The notes: generated from the letters alone by a model not told the origin. A stretch of 64,000 nucleotides of DNA from Thalassospira lucentensis MCCC 1A00383 = DSM 14000 (GCF_000421265.1 NZ_ATWN01000011.1:1-64000), one strand, 5' to 3'; shown: positions 1-8,894, counted from the stretch's first letter. Made by a program: numbers and translations.

Positions 1-142
1 ATCCCCCACTAAGAGGTAGGTCCCCACGCGTTACTCACCCGTGCGCCACTCTCCAGTTCCCGAAAGAACCTTCTCGTACGACTTGCATGTGTTAGGCCTG
101 CCGCCAGCGTTCGTTCTGAGCCAGGATCAAACTCTCATGTTC
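1..142 (-). rRNA. rrs: 16S ribosomal RNA, 5' end (partial)
   Basis: Read on the minus strand, this holds the universal 16S start AGAGTTTGATCCTGGCTCAG at 116-135, followed by the conserved ACGCTGGCGGCAGGCCTAAC and ACATGCAAGTC stretches and GTGAGTAACGCGT. The mature 5' end is placed about 7 nt before AGAGTTT by analogy with E. coli. The gene runs off the left edge of the window. The sequence is alphaproteobacterial in type, and Thalassospira-like by recollection only. Confidence 0.97.
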
Positions 143-406
143 AATCCAAGCTTGTCTCATAGACAAACTCTAAAAATTAACGTCTGCACATTCATTTGGT
201 GGTTACCACAAATCAATCAAATCAAAACCGAAGTCTTAATCAAACCGATCCGTCGTCTCCAGGATGCACAGACTTTTGCGCCATAACGCTGCCCGCGCAT
301 CCCTTCCTACTGATCAACAATGTCAAAGAACTCAAAGGCCGAAACCCTAAACCGCCTAACCCGCGTCGCCAATCTCGTCAGCGCCGCGCCTCGTCGGTGG
401 AGGCGG
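143..406 (-). other. 16S rRNA leader (transcribed spacer)
   Basis: Between the inferred rrn promoter and the mature 16S end lies about 260 nt without a plausible gene. It includes a short perfect inverted repeat near the 16S end (TTGTCT, 3-nt loop, AGACAA; 152-166). Such a hairpin is expected in a leader that carries antitermination and RNase III processing signals. I cannot place boxA with confidence. Confidence 0.6.
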
Positions 407-435
407 GTTATAGGCCCCAGTAACAAACCTGTAAA
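407..435 (-). promoter_or_regulatory. rrn operon promoter
   Basis: On the minus strand TTTACA (430-435) and TATAAC (407-412) are separated by exactly 17 nt, which fits a sigma-70 promoter. A GC-rich stretch follows the -10 box, as in stringently controlled rRNA promoters. The DNA upstream (plus 436-475) has A-tracts on the minus strand that resemble an UP element. The position, about 265 nt before the mature 16S end, fits an rrn promoter. Confidence 0.65.
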
Positions 436-797
436 CACCTTTTTTCAAGTTTTCTGGAGATTTTGCCCGATTGTTTTTGGTGTCTGCAAAAGGGGCGGCG
501 CAAACCCTTGTGTTTGGGTGGTTTGGCCAAGGGTTCAGCCAAATGCATGGCATGCACCACATGTGCGCATACCGCCCCAAACCCCGGAGATTTTCAACTT
601 TGACCGACCAATTACAATATGGAGTCCAATGACTTCGCGGCCAATGCGCACATAGCTGCGTTCAAAACGACACAAGATTTTCGCTTTTTAACAGAAAACA
701 ACTGGCGTAAGAGACTCGTAGCAAGTTCAAGCGGCGCACCGGGCAGTGCAACACCAATTGCCAGTGTTTTGCCGCAACATCACAAAAGGCAAAGCCC

Positions 798-1547
798 GTG
801 TTCAAGATTCCCCACATCATCGCCCATCGCGGAGCTTCGATTGAGGCCCCGGAAAATACCATTGCCGCATTCCGCGTCGCCGGTGCCCGCAATGCCAAAT
901 GGGTCGAGTGCGATGTGACACTGAGTGCCGATAATAAATGTGTCCTGATCCATGATGAGACACTTGAACGCACAACAAACGGCACGGGGCCAATTCACCA
1001 AAGCGATCTTGCCACTTTGCGCGGGCTCGATGCCGGTGCCTGGTTTTCAGACATATATAAGGGTGAACGTATTCCGACCCTGACCGATACACTTGAAACG
1101 CTGTATTTTATGGAAATGGGTGCGAACCTTGAAATCAAGCCATCGGGCTGCGATCCGGTACGTCTATGTCATGAAGTCATTGCCGAGTTAAACCGCGCCA
1201 AGGATCTTCCAATCCTGATTTCAAGTTTCGACGATATCGCTGTTGCCGAAATGCGCAAACATGCACCTAACATTCCATGTGGCTGGTTGATTGAAACGCT
1301 GCCTGATAACTGGAAAGCAGAATATGATCGCCTTGGTGCATCCGCCATTCATATAGACCACGCCGCGCTGACACCGGTAAGTGCCGCCCAGATTGTCAAA
1401 GCCGGAGTGCCGCTTGTTTGTTATACAATTAATGATGTTGATCGTGCGCGTGAACTGTTCGCATGGGGCGTTACATCCGTAATCACCGATGATCCGGCAA
1501 AACTGATCACGGCCATACCCCATCGACCATTGCCATCAACACGATAA
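798..1547 (+). CDS. ugpQ: glycerophosphodiester phosphodiesterase
   Basis: Cytoplasmic GDPD enzyme of 249 residues that hydrolyses glycerophosphodiesters to glycerol-3-phosphate and an alcohol. The TIM-barrel GDPD family signature is intact: AHRG with His10, PENT at 18-21, the metal-binding E37-x-D39 pair, His52, and a later LEIKP motif. The length matches UgpQ, and there is no signal peptide, unlike periplasmic GlpQ. The start is GTG with an AAAAGG-like ribosome site about 8 nt upstream. It stands alone here; no ugpBAEC transport genes are visible. A short hairpin (1565-1584) follows the stop. Confidence 0.9.
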   Translation: MFKIPHIIAHRGASIEAPENTIAAFRVAGARNAKWVECDVTLSADNKCVLIHDETLERTTNGTGPIHQSDLATLRGLDAGAWFSDIYKGERIPTLTDTLETLYFMEMGANLEIKPSGCDPVRLCHEVIAELNRAKDLPILISSFDDIAVAEMRKHAPNIPCGWLIETLPDNWKAEYDRLGASAIHIDHAALTPVSAAQIVKAGVPLVCYTINDVDRARELFAWGVTSVITDDPAKLITAIPHRPLPSTR

Positions 1548-1564
1548 CATCGACACTTAAAAAG

Positions 1565-1584
1565 TCATGTCCCAAAGGACATGA
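1565..1584. repeat. Inverted repeat between ugpQ and the MATE gene
   Basis: TCATGTCC and GGACATGA form perfect 8-bp arms around a 4-nt loop, 17 nt after the ugpQ stop. No T-run follows on the plus strand, so it is either a weak terminator or an operator for the MATE gene downstream. The function is open. Confidence 0.45.
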
Positions 1585-1666
1585 TCAACCACGAACCGGC
1601 ATCTCGCCACCACACCAGATTTTGATGCACGGCTTTGCGGATATAAAATGATAAGGAAACGTTCCG

Positions 1667-3088
1667 ATGACCATCGCCCCACAGGACGGGACACCGGCAC
1701 CACCACCTATTGAGCCAAAAGCATCCCCGACACCGCTTTATCCAAATAACCGGGTACGGCGTCACCTAAGCGAACTGTTCCGGCTTGCCCTGCCCGTCAC
1801 CATTGCACGGCTTGGCATGCTGATCATGTCGGTTGTCGACACCATCGTGGTTGGTAATTACGACAGCGCGGGACTGGCCTATCTTAATGTCGCCCATGCG
1901 CCGTTCACGACCTTGATGGTGACCGGGATCGGGCTCCTGACAGGGGTGATGATCCTGACGTCACATGCGGTCGGGCGCGACAACATGATCGAAGCCGGTC
2001 TGGTCTGGCGAAGTGCCATGCCTTATGCCGTGCTGATCGGTATTCTGTTTACGATCCTGACGTGGCAATCGCAGTGGCTGTTTATCGCGACCGGTCAGCC
2101 TGATGACATCGCACAGAATGCAGGCGAGTTGGCAATGATCCTGTCGATCGGAATGCCCGCGGCCATGATTTATATTACCTGCGCGTTTTTCCTTGAAGGC
2201 TTGCAGCGCCCGTTACCTGGCATGATGATGATGATTGGTGCAAATGCGATAAATCTGGTTTTGGATTACGGCTTGGTTTACGGGGCATTTGGCCTACCGG
2301 AACTGGGTGCTGAAGGTGCTGCATGGACATCAACCGTTATCCGCTGGTTCATGGCATTCAGTTTACTGGGTTATATTCTGTTGATGAAGAGCCATAGTCT
2401 TTATGGCATTCGCAATGGGTTTTCCGGCTGGTGGCGGGCATCGTACAAGGCACGCCATCTTGGGTATGCCGCCGGTGCCAGCCAGGGCATGGAAACAAGT
2501 GCGTTTGCCGCCATGCAGCTTTTTGCCGGAAGGTTGGGTGTTGTTGCGGCCGCAAGCTATGGCATTGCCATGACGATGCTGGCTTTGATGTTCATGGTTG
2601 CCCTTGGACTGGCATCGGCAACCTCTGTTCGGGTGGGCATTGCCTATGGCCGACGCGACAGACCTGATATGGCACTTGCTGGCTGGGTCGGACTTTTGAC
2701 CACGATGGTGGTGATGTTTGTCCTAAGCGCGCCGCTTTATCTATTTCCTGATGCAGTTGCCCATCTGTTTACCAAAGATGGTGCGGTAATCGTGACGACC
2801 GTTTCGGTACTCGTTCTGATGCCGATTATCTTCCCAACCGACGGCGGGCAAAATGCGGCGATCAATGCATTGCGCGGTGCCGGGGACACATGGGCACCGA
2901 CCATACTGCATCTGGTATCTTATCTGTGTATCATGATCCCGGTGGGATATTACCTGACATTCACGCAAGGCATGGGTGTGCCTGGCCTGTTTTGGGGCAT
3001 TGTGATTGCAAGCCTTGTCGCTGTAAGCGGCCTTGCGATCCGGTTCAAGATTGTATCAAGCCGACCGATTGCCGCCCACACGCATTAA
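1667..3088 (+). CDS. MATE family multidrug/cation antiporter
   Basis: Inner-membrane protein of 473 residues with about 12 hydrophobic segments and the two-fold MATE architecture. The first repeat starts with LFRLALPVTIARLGMLIMSV and continues with DTIVVGNYDS. These proteins export organic cations or drugs in exchange for Na+ or H+. Residues 1-25 form a proline-rich cytoplasmic tail. The start is ATG after an AAGGAAAC ribosome site. A strong hairpin terminator follows at 3105-3140. It sits between ugpQ and a convergent gene, so it is probably monocistronic. Substrate cannot be told from sequence. Confidence 0.9.
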   Translation: MTIAPQDGTPAPPPIEPKASPTPLYPNNRVRRHLSELFRLALPVTIARLGMLIMSVVDTIVVGNYDSAGLAYLNVAHAPFTTLMVTGIGLLTGVMILTSHAVGRDNMIEAGLVWRSAMPYAVLIGILFTILTWQSQWLFIATGQPDDIAQNAGELAMILSIGMPAAMIYITCAFFLEGLQRPLPGMMMMIGANAINLVLDYGLVYGAFGLPELGAEGAAWTSTVIRWFMAFSLLGYILLMKSHSLYGIRNGFSGWWRASYKARHLGYAAGASQGMETSAFAAMQLFAGRLGVVAAASYGIAMTMLALMFMVALGLASATSVRVGIAYGRRDRPDMALAGWVGLLTTMVVMFVLSAPLYLFPDAVAHLFTKDGAVIVTTVSVLVLMPIIFPTDGGQNAAINALRGAGDTWAPTILHLVSYLCIMIPVGYYLTFTQGMGVPGLFWGIVIASLVAVSGLAIRFKIVSSRPIAAHTH

Positions 3089-3104
3089 TCAGCCCAAAAA
3101 CAAC

Positions 3105-3140
3105 AAAAGGTCCACCAGCACGATACTGGCGGACCTTTTT
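3105..3140. terminator. Bidirectional terminator
   Basis: The arms AAAGGTCC-x-CCAG and CTGG-x-GGACCTTT flank a 7-nt loop. A T-run follows on the plus strand and an A-run precedes it. It lies between the convergent MATE gene and the minus-strand gene at 3165. Confidence 0.85.
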
Positions 3141-3164
3141 GCGTGTGAGACCTATTCTGTGCGA

Positions 3165-4430
3165 TCAGGCACGTGCCGCATCGAATGAACGACGCGGCAT
3201 CAGCAGATCACAAAATGGCAAGACAAGTGTGTCGAACGCAGATGCCGCCCGGGCGGCATCGACGCGAATGATGTGCTGTTCGATATCGCGCTGGGTGGCA
3301 AGATCACTAAGCGGGGCCAGTTCGGGCAGGGTATCAACCAATGCCGCATAAAATTCCGATTGATCTTCGCGCGCCGTCCCAGAAGCGAGATTGCCCAGAT
3401 GGTTATAAAGCGCCATCGCCAAAAACCAGCGACAATAGGGCATCAGACCCTGCAAGATTTCTGCGCGTTGCTGTGGCTGAACATATTGCTGAAGGTCACT
3501 GTCGAGCCAAACGGCATTTTGCACCCCGGCAACAAAGGCATTTCGCAATGCGGGATGTTCATCATTAAAGAAGACAGTCGTTAGCCACGCCGAGACATCA
3601 TCAAGGGCCTTACGGCGGGCATCAGGTGTGGCAGTGCCGGAAAAATCCAGCGCAGGCATTGGTGGTTGACCCGACATGGCAAGACTTGCCACAGCAGGAT
3701 CAATCAGCGCATTGGACAGCCAAGCCTGATGCCAAATGCGCATCGGGCGGAAATAGGGCTCCTTTTCCGTCCCACCGGCCTCAATCCAGCTTTCAATCAG
3801 ATGCGCACGGCCAAGTGCGATCCCCAACCGCAGGGCATCTTCAAACCCCATACCGTTTAAGAGGAACGGCTCGCCGAGCATATCTTCAAGCAGTGGCAAA
3901 GAGGCTGCGACGTGATCAGATCGAATCCCCGCACCAAGTGGCTGATAAAATCCTGATCCATCGCCATGTCCCAGAATGGCGCGAGCATGACTGGCAAAAT
4001 TACCCCAGAAGACAAGCTTTACCGGTTCGGCGCGCTTGCGCCACAATGGGCGGGTCACATGCCAGTTTTCTGTTTCAAATTCAGCCAGTTTTGCTGTACC
4101 GACAAGCCGTGCAAGTGGCTTGGCCACCGCCAATTCAAGGTCATCGATCGCTCCAACCTGGCCAAGCGACAGGCGCCAACCTGGTTCTTCATGCGGATGA
4201 CGATCAAGCCAAAGCATCGCAAATCCCGTGGCGCCCGCACGCTGAGCAGCCGGTACCACCAGATCAAAAAACAGCGAAAGCGGGGCAGGAATTTCCGGAA
4301 CCGAATGATCAACCAAACCATCCCCGACAGCCCACGTTTTGATCATGACATCTTCAGCATCTGGCCGATCGTAAAAACGAGGCGGCAAGAAACCGGCATA
4401 TTGGCCGTCGTTTTTGGATGCGTTGGTCAT
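3165..4430 (-). CDS. Unrecognised conserved-looking protein, 421 aa
   Basis: I do not recognise this family. The reading frame is long, has coding-like composition, and ends just past a shared terminator. The start ATG at 4430 is chosen over a TTG 27 nt upstream because GAGG lies about 6 nt before it. The protein appears soluble, with no signal peptide or clear membrane segment. It is rich in Trp and acidic residues and has several short motifs such as LGHGDGSGFYQPLG. The C-terminal half looks alpha-helical, with many Ala/Leu/Gln. The neighbours (a MATE exporter and an AraC regulator) give no functional clue. No catalytic motif was identified. Confidence 0.7.
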   Translation of the reverse strand: MTNASKNDGQYAGFLPPRFYDRPDAEDVMIKTWAVGDGLVDHSVPEIPAPLSLFFDLVVPAAQRAGATGFAMLWLDRHPHEEPGWRLSLGQVGAIDDLELAVAKPLARLVGTAKLAEFETENWHVTRPLWRKRAEPVKLVFWGNFASHARAILGHGDGSGFYQPLGAGIRSDHVAASLPLLEDMLGEPFLLNGMGFEDALRLGIALGRAHLIESWIEAGGTEKEPYFRPMRIWHQAWLSNALIDPAVASLAMSGQPPMPALDFSGTATPDARRKALDDVSAWLTTVFFNDEHPALRNAFVAGVQNAVWLDSDLQQYVQPQQRAEILQGLMPYCRWFLAMALYNHLGNLASGTAREDQSEFYAALVDTLPELAPLSDLATQRDIEQHIIRVDAARAASAFDTLVLPFCDLLMPRRSFDAARA

Positions 4431-4562
4431 GGCAGCCTCGCAAACTGGAAAGATCATCCGCGCCGGGCACAGGATTGTGTGGCATGTGCGATCTGCTGAT
4501 AAACAAGGATGCCAAAGGGGTCAATCATTGCCCGTTCATTGGTCATCCACGTCCAACGATGG

Positions 4563-5558
4563 TTACGCCCGTGTCAGTCCTGCATGCCCATAGCTTGCTT
4601 CGCGATAGACCGACGGCGGCATGCTGGCCAACCTTCTGAAATCACGTGAAAAATGCGCATTGTCGGTGAATCCGCACCAAAAGCCGATTTCACCAACGGA
4701 TAATGTCGTCCCGCACAGAAGACGACATGCTTCGCGCACCCGAACAAGACGCAGCAAATCGGAAAAACGACTGTTGGCATATTGCAGGCGACGCTGCAGC
4801 GTCCGACCAGACGTATCAAGGGCAGCCGCCACATCGTCAATCGTCCAGCTTCGCCCGATGTCCTGCTCAAGAATGGTACAGAGCTGTTGAACAATGGGTC
4901 GCTGTGCAGAAATAGAAGGCGCCGTTCCGGGCATATTGGCCATAAACGGATAAGAGGAGGAAACCGGTTCGAAACTTTTCCAAGTAATGCGAAACCGCAA
5001 ACCGCGCCCATTGAACTTAAATTTCTCACTCAGACGTCCGTTGCGCATGACCGACACAGCAGGCCCGTGACTTGGCAAAATCGTACTATCAATGAAATCG
5101 GCCCCGACGGCCTCAAGCAACCCAATCAAGAACCCGTGCAACAACAGGTTTTCAACCCGCGCCGGAGGCTGACCACGCACGACACCGCGATGAAAGGTCA
5201 TGGACTTCCCCGTGACCTGATAGTCGCTTCGCGCGCGCGCGTGGGAATATCCTTCGAGCCGGCGCCAGCGATCTGCAATCATGCCCGGTGTTGCAACATG
5301 GCGCAGCATGGTCAGGATCGGCGCCTGTTCCTTGGCTGCAAGATGCCGCCCAAGACGCACAAGCACGGCCGGACCATTTGCCTCTTCGAGTGACAGCATG
5401 ATACTGCGCAATTTGGCAGACGTAACTACCGTCCCTGCCGGCACAAGGTCATAACCGCGCGGCAACCACGCCAACTGGCGGATCAACGCAACGTGCAACC
5501 CGAATGAAACAAATTCCTGCATAAAACAGTACCAAAATTCAAAATGTGGCGTGATCAT
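4563..5558 (-). CDS. AraC family transcriptional regulator
   Basis: Regulator of 331 residues. The C-terminal ~100 residues carry the two AraC helix-turn-helix units: WTIDDVAAALDTSGRTLQRR, then LSVGEIGFWCGFTDNAHFSR and a PPSVYR end. The N-terminal ~210 residues match the general layout of an AraC 'arabinose-binding-like' (OruR/PA2572-type) ligand domain, but the ligand is unknown. No good ribosome site marks the start; an internal ATG at codon 13 is possible. It is flanked by the unrecognised protein and, divergently, by the phosphatase-kinase pair, so either could be its target. Confidence 0.85.
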   Translation of the reverse strand: MITPHFEFWYCFMQEFVSFGLHVALIRQLAWLPRGYDLVPAGTVVTSAKLRSIMLSLEEANGPAVLVRLGRHLAAKEQAPILTMLRHVATPGMIADRWRRLEGYSHARARSDYQVTGKSMTFHRGVVRGQPPARVENLLLHGFLIGLLEAVGADFIDSTILPSHGPAVSVMRNGRLSEKFKFNGRGLRFRITWKSFEPVSSSYPFMANMPGTAPSISAQRPIVQQLCTILEQDIGRSWTIDDVAAALDTSGRTLQRRLQYANSRFSDLLRLVRVREACRLLCGTTLSVGEIGFWCGFTDNAHFSRDFRRLASMPPSVYREASYGHAGLTRA

Positions 5559-5735
5559 ACAAACTAATCATATGGCTGTCAGGGTCAGATTGGAAATGTC
5601 ACGAAGCTGTTACATTGCATGATTGCTGCGATTGCGAAATCAGCGTTATGGTTTTCACCAACCCAAGCAGCCATTGCCACACATTCCGGGGCATGTCAGT
5701 CTTGCGCTTTCCCAATCAAAATTGCTGGATAGCAC

Positions 5736-6212
5736 GTGATCAAGGTTCTTTTTGTATGTACTGGCAACATCTGCCGTTCGCCCACCGCAGATGGCGTGTT
5801 TACGGACATGGTTGCAGCGGCCGGTCTGTCTGAGCAGGTTACTGTCGATAGCTGCGGGCTTTCGGCCTATCACGTTGGCGAATTGCCCGATACACGATCA
5901 CACCAAATGGCTCAAAGCCGGGGATACGATCTTGGCCATATACGGTCGCGCAAAATCAAACCCGGCGACTACACAGAGTTTGACTATATTCTGGCCATGG
6001 ATGATGGGCACCTGCGCAATATGCGCCGTCAGGCCCCTTCGGCAAGTCAGCAGAAACTAAAACTCTTTTTGGATTACCATCCGAAATTATCCGGTCAAAG
6101 TGTTCCCGACCCCTATTACGGTGGCCCGAACGGCTTCACTGATGTGTTTGATATGATCGAAGAAACATCCCGTCGCCTGTTGGCCCATATCCGCGATCAA
6201 CACGGTATTTGA
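5736..6212 (+). CDS. Low-molecular-weight phosphotyrosine-type phosphatase
   Basis: Protein of 158 residues of the LMW-PTP fold. The phosphate-binding loop is C8-T-G-N-I-C-R14-S (C-x5-R-S), and the general acid Asp125 sits in DPYYGG. Start is GTG. The stop codon lies 3 nt before the ATG of a fructosamine-kinase homologue, so the two are surely co-transcribed. Family knowledge: bacterial LMW-PTPs encoded next to fructosamine-kinase homologues can dephosphorylate sugar-phosphate adducts on proteins (ribulosamine 5-phosphate, erythrulosamine 4-phosphate). A role in deglycation is therefore more likely than tyrosine signalling; no tyrosine kinase gene is nearby. Confidence 0.93.
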   Translation: MIKVLFVCTGNICRSPTADGVFTDMVAAAGLSEQVTVDSCGLSAYHVGELPDTRSHQMAQSRGYDLGHIRSRKIKPGDYTEFDYILAMDDGHLRNMRRQAPSASQQKLKLFLDYHPKLSGQSVPDPYYGGPNGFTDVFDMIEETSRRLLAHIRDQHGI

Positions 6213-6215
6213 TCC

Positions 6216-7070
6216 ATGACTGATCCGATCTTGTCTCAACGGATCACAGATTTGACCGGGGCGAAAATCATTGCCCGATCACACCTGTCGGGCGGAGGTG
6301 TTGCCACCGTCATGCGGGTTGATCTGGATAACGGACAGTCACTGGTTATTAAGGCGGGTGCCGACGCCAATCTGGATATAGAAGCCGCAATGCTGCGGTA
6401 TCTGACAGACCATTCCCCCATTCCATGCCCGAATGTGTTGTATGGCGATTCCAGTTGTCTGGTGATGGGTTTTATTGCCAACGATGGTCAGATGTCTGGA
6501 TCAGTACAACGTGATTTGGCCAGACAGCTTGCCAAACAACATGCTGTCACAGCCGATCAATATGGATTGTCTTTTGACACATTGATTAGCGGACTGCATC
6601 AGCCAAGCACCCAGAGCAAAAGCTGGATCACGTTTTTTGGCGAACATCGACTTCGATATATGGCAACGGCTGCCCATCAGGAAGGCATTTTGCCCACACG
6701 TTTGGTAAACCGGATTGATAAGCTGATTGTAAAACTTGGCGATCTGATCGCGGATAAACCAGCAGCATCCTTGCTGCATGGTGACCTGTGGGGTGGAAAC
6801 ATCCTGTGTCAAGACGGAAAGATCGCAGGACTTATTGATCCGGCGATCTATTATGGCGACCGTGAAATCGAACTTGCCTTTGGCACATTGTTCGGGGATC
6901 TGACGCCGGAATTTTTCAAACAGTACGATGAGGTGAGCAAGATTGAACCGGGCTTCTTCGAAGAACGCCGGGATTTGTATAATCTCTATCCATTATTGGT
7001 TCATGTTCGTTTATTTGGTGGATCTTATGTCGATTCCGTTGACCAAACTCTTTCGCGATTTGGGGTATAA
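6216..7070 (+). CDS. Fructosamine/ribulosamine 3-kinase family protein
   Basis: Kinase of 284 residues of the FN3K (aminoglycoside phosphotransferase-like) family. Visible motifs are VIKAG with ATP-binding Lys46, the catalytic HGDLWGGN at 188-195, and the metal-binding DPA at 208-210 followed by DRE. The enzyme phosphorylates ketoamine adducts on lysines at O-3, making them unstable so the amine is released. Bacterial members usually prefer ribulosamines or erythrulosamines. It follows the LMW-PTP gene by 3 nt, and the pair forms a likely protein-repair operon. The cytochrome c' gene begins about 30 nt after its stop. Confidence 0.92.
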   Translation: MTDPILSQRITDLTGAKIIARSHLSGGGVATVMRVDLDNGQSLVIKAGADANLDIEAAMLRYLTDHSPIPCPNVLYGDSSCLVMGFIANDGQMSGSVQRDLARQLAKQHAVTADQYGLSFDTLISGLHQPSTQSKSWITFFGEHRLRYMATAAHQEGILPTRLVNRIDKLIVKLGDLIADKPAASLLHGDLWGGNILCQDGKIAGLIDPAIYYGDREIELAFGTLFGDLTPEFFKQYDEVSKIEPGFFEERRDLYNLYPLLVHVRLFGGSYVDSVDQTLSRFGV

Positions 7071-7099
7071 GCTGCCAAAATCCTTATTAAACACACACA

Positions 7100-7576
7100 A
7101 TGACAAAAGAAGCAGGGACAAGAGAGTTGAGAATTTTTATCGGGGCGGTCGTAGCCCTTACAATGACAGCAAGCATCACCGCCATTGCCCATGAAGGTGC
7201 GACGGGCGTGGTCAAGGAACGCATGGACGGCATGAAGGCAATTGGTCAGCAGGTCAAGATCATGGTGCCAATGATGAAAGGTGCCTTACCCTATGACCCG
7301 TCGACTGTCGCGGAATCGGCAAGCATCATCGAATCCCATGCGGGTGAAACCTTTACCAAACTTTTCCCCGAAGGAAGTGACAAACATCCATCCGAAGCTC
7401 TGCCTGAAATCTGGGATGACTGGTCAAAATTCACAGGTTTGGCTTCGCAACTTGAAAGCAACGCCGCGGCACTCAAAACCGTTGCCGCGAATAATGGCTC
7501 GGAAGAAGACTTCAAAGGTGCGTTGGGCAACGTGCTTAAGACATGCAAATCCTGTCATAGCAATTTCCGCGAATAA
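7100..7576 (+). CDS. Cytochrome c' (class II c-type cytochrome)
   Basis: Periplasmic heme protein of 158 residues. A signal peptide (RIFIGAVVALTMTASITAIA, then HEG) leads into a four-helix-bundle sequence with the heme motif C149-K-S-C-H153 five residues from the C terminus, the class II layout. The start is uncertain: ATG at 7100 lacks a ribosome site, while TTG at 7127 has purine-rich sequence upstream and would begin directly at the signal peptide. Cytochromes c' bind NO and CO and can protect against nitrosative stress. It may be read through from the kinase gene. A strong terminator follows at 7626. Confidence 0.9.
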   Translation: MTKEAGTRELRIFIGAVVALTMTASITAIAHEGATGVVKERMDGMKAIGQQVKIMVPMMKGALPYDPSTVAESASIIESHAGETFTKLFPEGSDKHPSEALPEIWDDWSKFTGLASQLESNAAALKTVAANNGSEEDFKGALGNVLKTCKSCHSNFRE

Positions 7577-7625
7577 GTCAGGCAGCCCTATAAATAGCGG
7601 GTTATCTAATCGATCTTGCAAAATT

Positions 7626-7655
7626 AAAGGCCGCAGCATGATGCTGCGGCCTTTG
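7626..7655. terminator. Terminator between cytochrome c' and folE
   Basis: Perfect arms AAAGGCCGCAGCAT and ATGCTGCGGCCTTT lie back to back, between two convergent genes. The symmetrical A/T flanks suggest it acts in both directions. Confidence 0.85.
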
Positions 7656-7681
7656 TCATTCACATCGATCTGATCAACCGA

Positions 7682-8272
7682 TTATCGACCGATCATCGCA
7701 AAGAATTCACGGCGTGTGATTGGATCATCGCGAAATGCGCCAAGCATACGGCTGGTCACCATGGACACACCGGTTTGATGGACACCGCGTGTGCTCATGC
7801 ATTGATGGTTGGCATCAATCACAACAGCCACACCAAGCGGGTCCAGTTCTTCCTGAATGGTGTTGGCAACCTGTGCGGTCATCTTTTCCTGAATCTGCAG
7901 GCGCTTGGAATACACTTCGACCACGCGGGCAAGTTTTGAGATTCCTACAACCCGTTTGCGCGGCAAATACGCAACATGGGCAACTCCAATGATCGGAACC
8001 ATGTGGTGTTCACAATAGGATTCGACACGGATATCGCGCAGCACGACCATTTCGTCGTAGCCATCGGTTTCTTCAAAGGTACGGCGCAAGATTTCCGCCG
8101 GGTCCTGCTGATAACCGGCAAAAAACTCGCCATAGGAGCGCGCCACACGATCAGGTGTTCCAAGCAGACCTTCGCGCTCGGGATCATCACCTGCCCAACG
8201 AAGAAGGGTGCGAACGGCGTCTTCTGCTTCTTCGCGTGTCGGACGTTTTACCGAACTGTGTTCGCTGCACAT
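7682..8272 (-). CDS. folE: GTP cyclohydrolase I
   Basis: Enzyme of 196 residues that converts GTP to 7,8-dihydroneopterin triphosphate, the first step to folate, and in many bacteria to queuosine and biopterin. Zinc ligands Cys87, His90 (SYCEHH) and Cys158 (HQCMSTRGV) are all present, as are TPDRVARSY and [12 protein letters not shown]. The ATG at 8272 is chosen over a codon 42 nt upstream because AAGGATTTAG precedes it and it matches usual family length. apaG lies 47 nt upstream on the same strand and may be co-transcribed. Confidence 0.95.
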   Translation of the reverse strand: MCSEHSSVKRPTREEAEDAVRTLLRWAGDDPEREGLLGTPDRVARSYGEFFAGYQQDPAEILRRTFEETDGYDEMVVLRDIRVESYCEHHMVPIIGVAHVAYLPRKRVVGISKLARVVEVYSKRLQIQEKMTAQVANTIQEELDPLGVAVVIDANHQCMSTRGVHQTGVSMVTSRMLGAFRDDPITRREFFAMIGR

Positions 8273-8319
8273 ACTAAATCCTTTTATCTTTTTGGTGGGG
8301 CTCCTGACCCGCATTTATA

Positions 8320-8712
8320 TCAATTTACCGTATGTTGCCCATGGGGACTATCAAGTGAAAAGGCCGGAATCTGAATATCAAAATGATTCCCGTCCATATC
8401 TGTCATCTCGTAAGTCCCGACCATAAAGCCGCTCGGCGTGGCCAATGGCGCGCCACTTGTGTAATTAAAGCTCTCGCCCTCGGCCAACACCGGTTGCTCC
8501 CCGATGACGCCGGGGCCTTTGACTTCCTGAGTCTCCCCGCGTGAGTCAGTGATACGCCAGTAGCGGTTCAGCAACTGCACGGTTTTTGATCCCAGATTTT
8601 CAATCTCAATCCGATAGGCCCAGATATAACGATGGGTGTCCGGATCGGACTGGTCTTCAAGGAATACCGGCTGTACCGAAACCTTGATTTCGTTGGTCAC
8701 GGTTGAATACAT
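8320..8712 (-). CDS. apaG: ApaG domain protein
   Basis: Protein of 130 residues formed almost entirely by the ApaG immunoglobulin-like beta-sandwich. Typical strands are visible: YIWAYRIEIENLGSKTVQLL, RYWRITDSRG, VKGPGVIGEQPVL, and FNYTSGAPL with SGFMVGTYEM. ApaG was linked to Co2+/Mg2+ resistance in Salmonella, and its biochemical role is still unclear. It lies directly upstream of folE in the same direction. The start ATG is preceded by GGAGAATTGC. Confidence 0.93.
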   Translation of the reverse strand: MYSTVTNEIKVSVQPVFLEDQSDPDTHRYIWAYRIEIENLGSKTVQLLNRYWRITDSRGETQEVKGPGVIGEQPVLAEGESFNYTSGAPLATPSGFMVGTYEMTDMDGNHFDIQIPAFSLDSPHGQHTVN

Positions 8713-8868
8713 GCAATTCTCCAGGCCAATTTATTCCAGTCCATCTTCCTCAGCCAAGATCACTGTTGATGACGCATATGTAGACAGTTCAGAGCCACAG
8801 TGCCAGATACCTGACATAATTTGCTTACCTGTTTCGTACACAGACCAAAATAATGGCCCGAAACGAAA

Positions 8869-8894
8869 CGGCCCGCACTGTTTTGTACGGGCCG
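8869..8894 (-). terminator. metZ terminator
   Basis: On the minus strand CGGCCCG and CGGGCCG arms enclose a 12-nt loop and are followed by the T-rich TTTCGTTTCG, 34 nt after the metZ stop. Confidence 0.6.
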
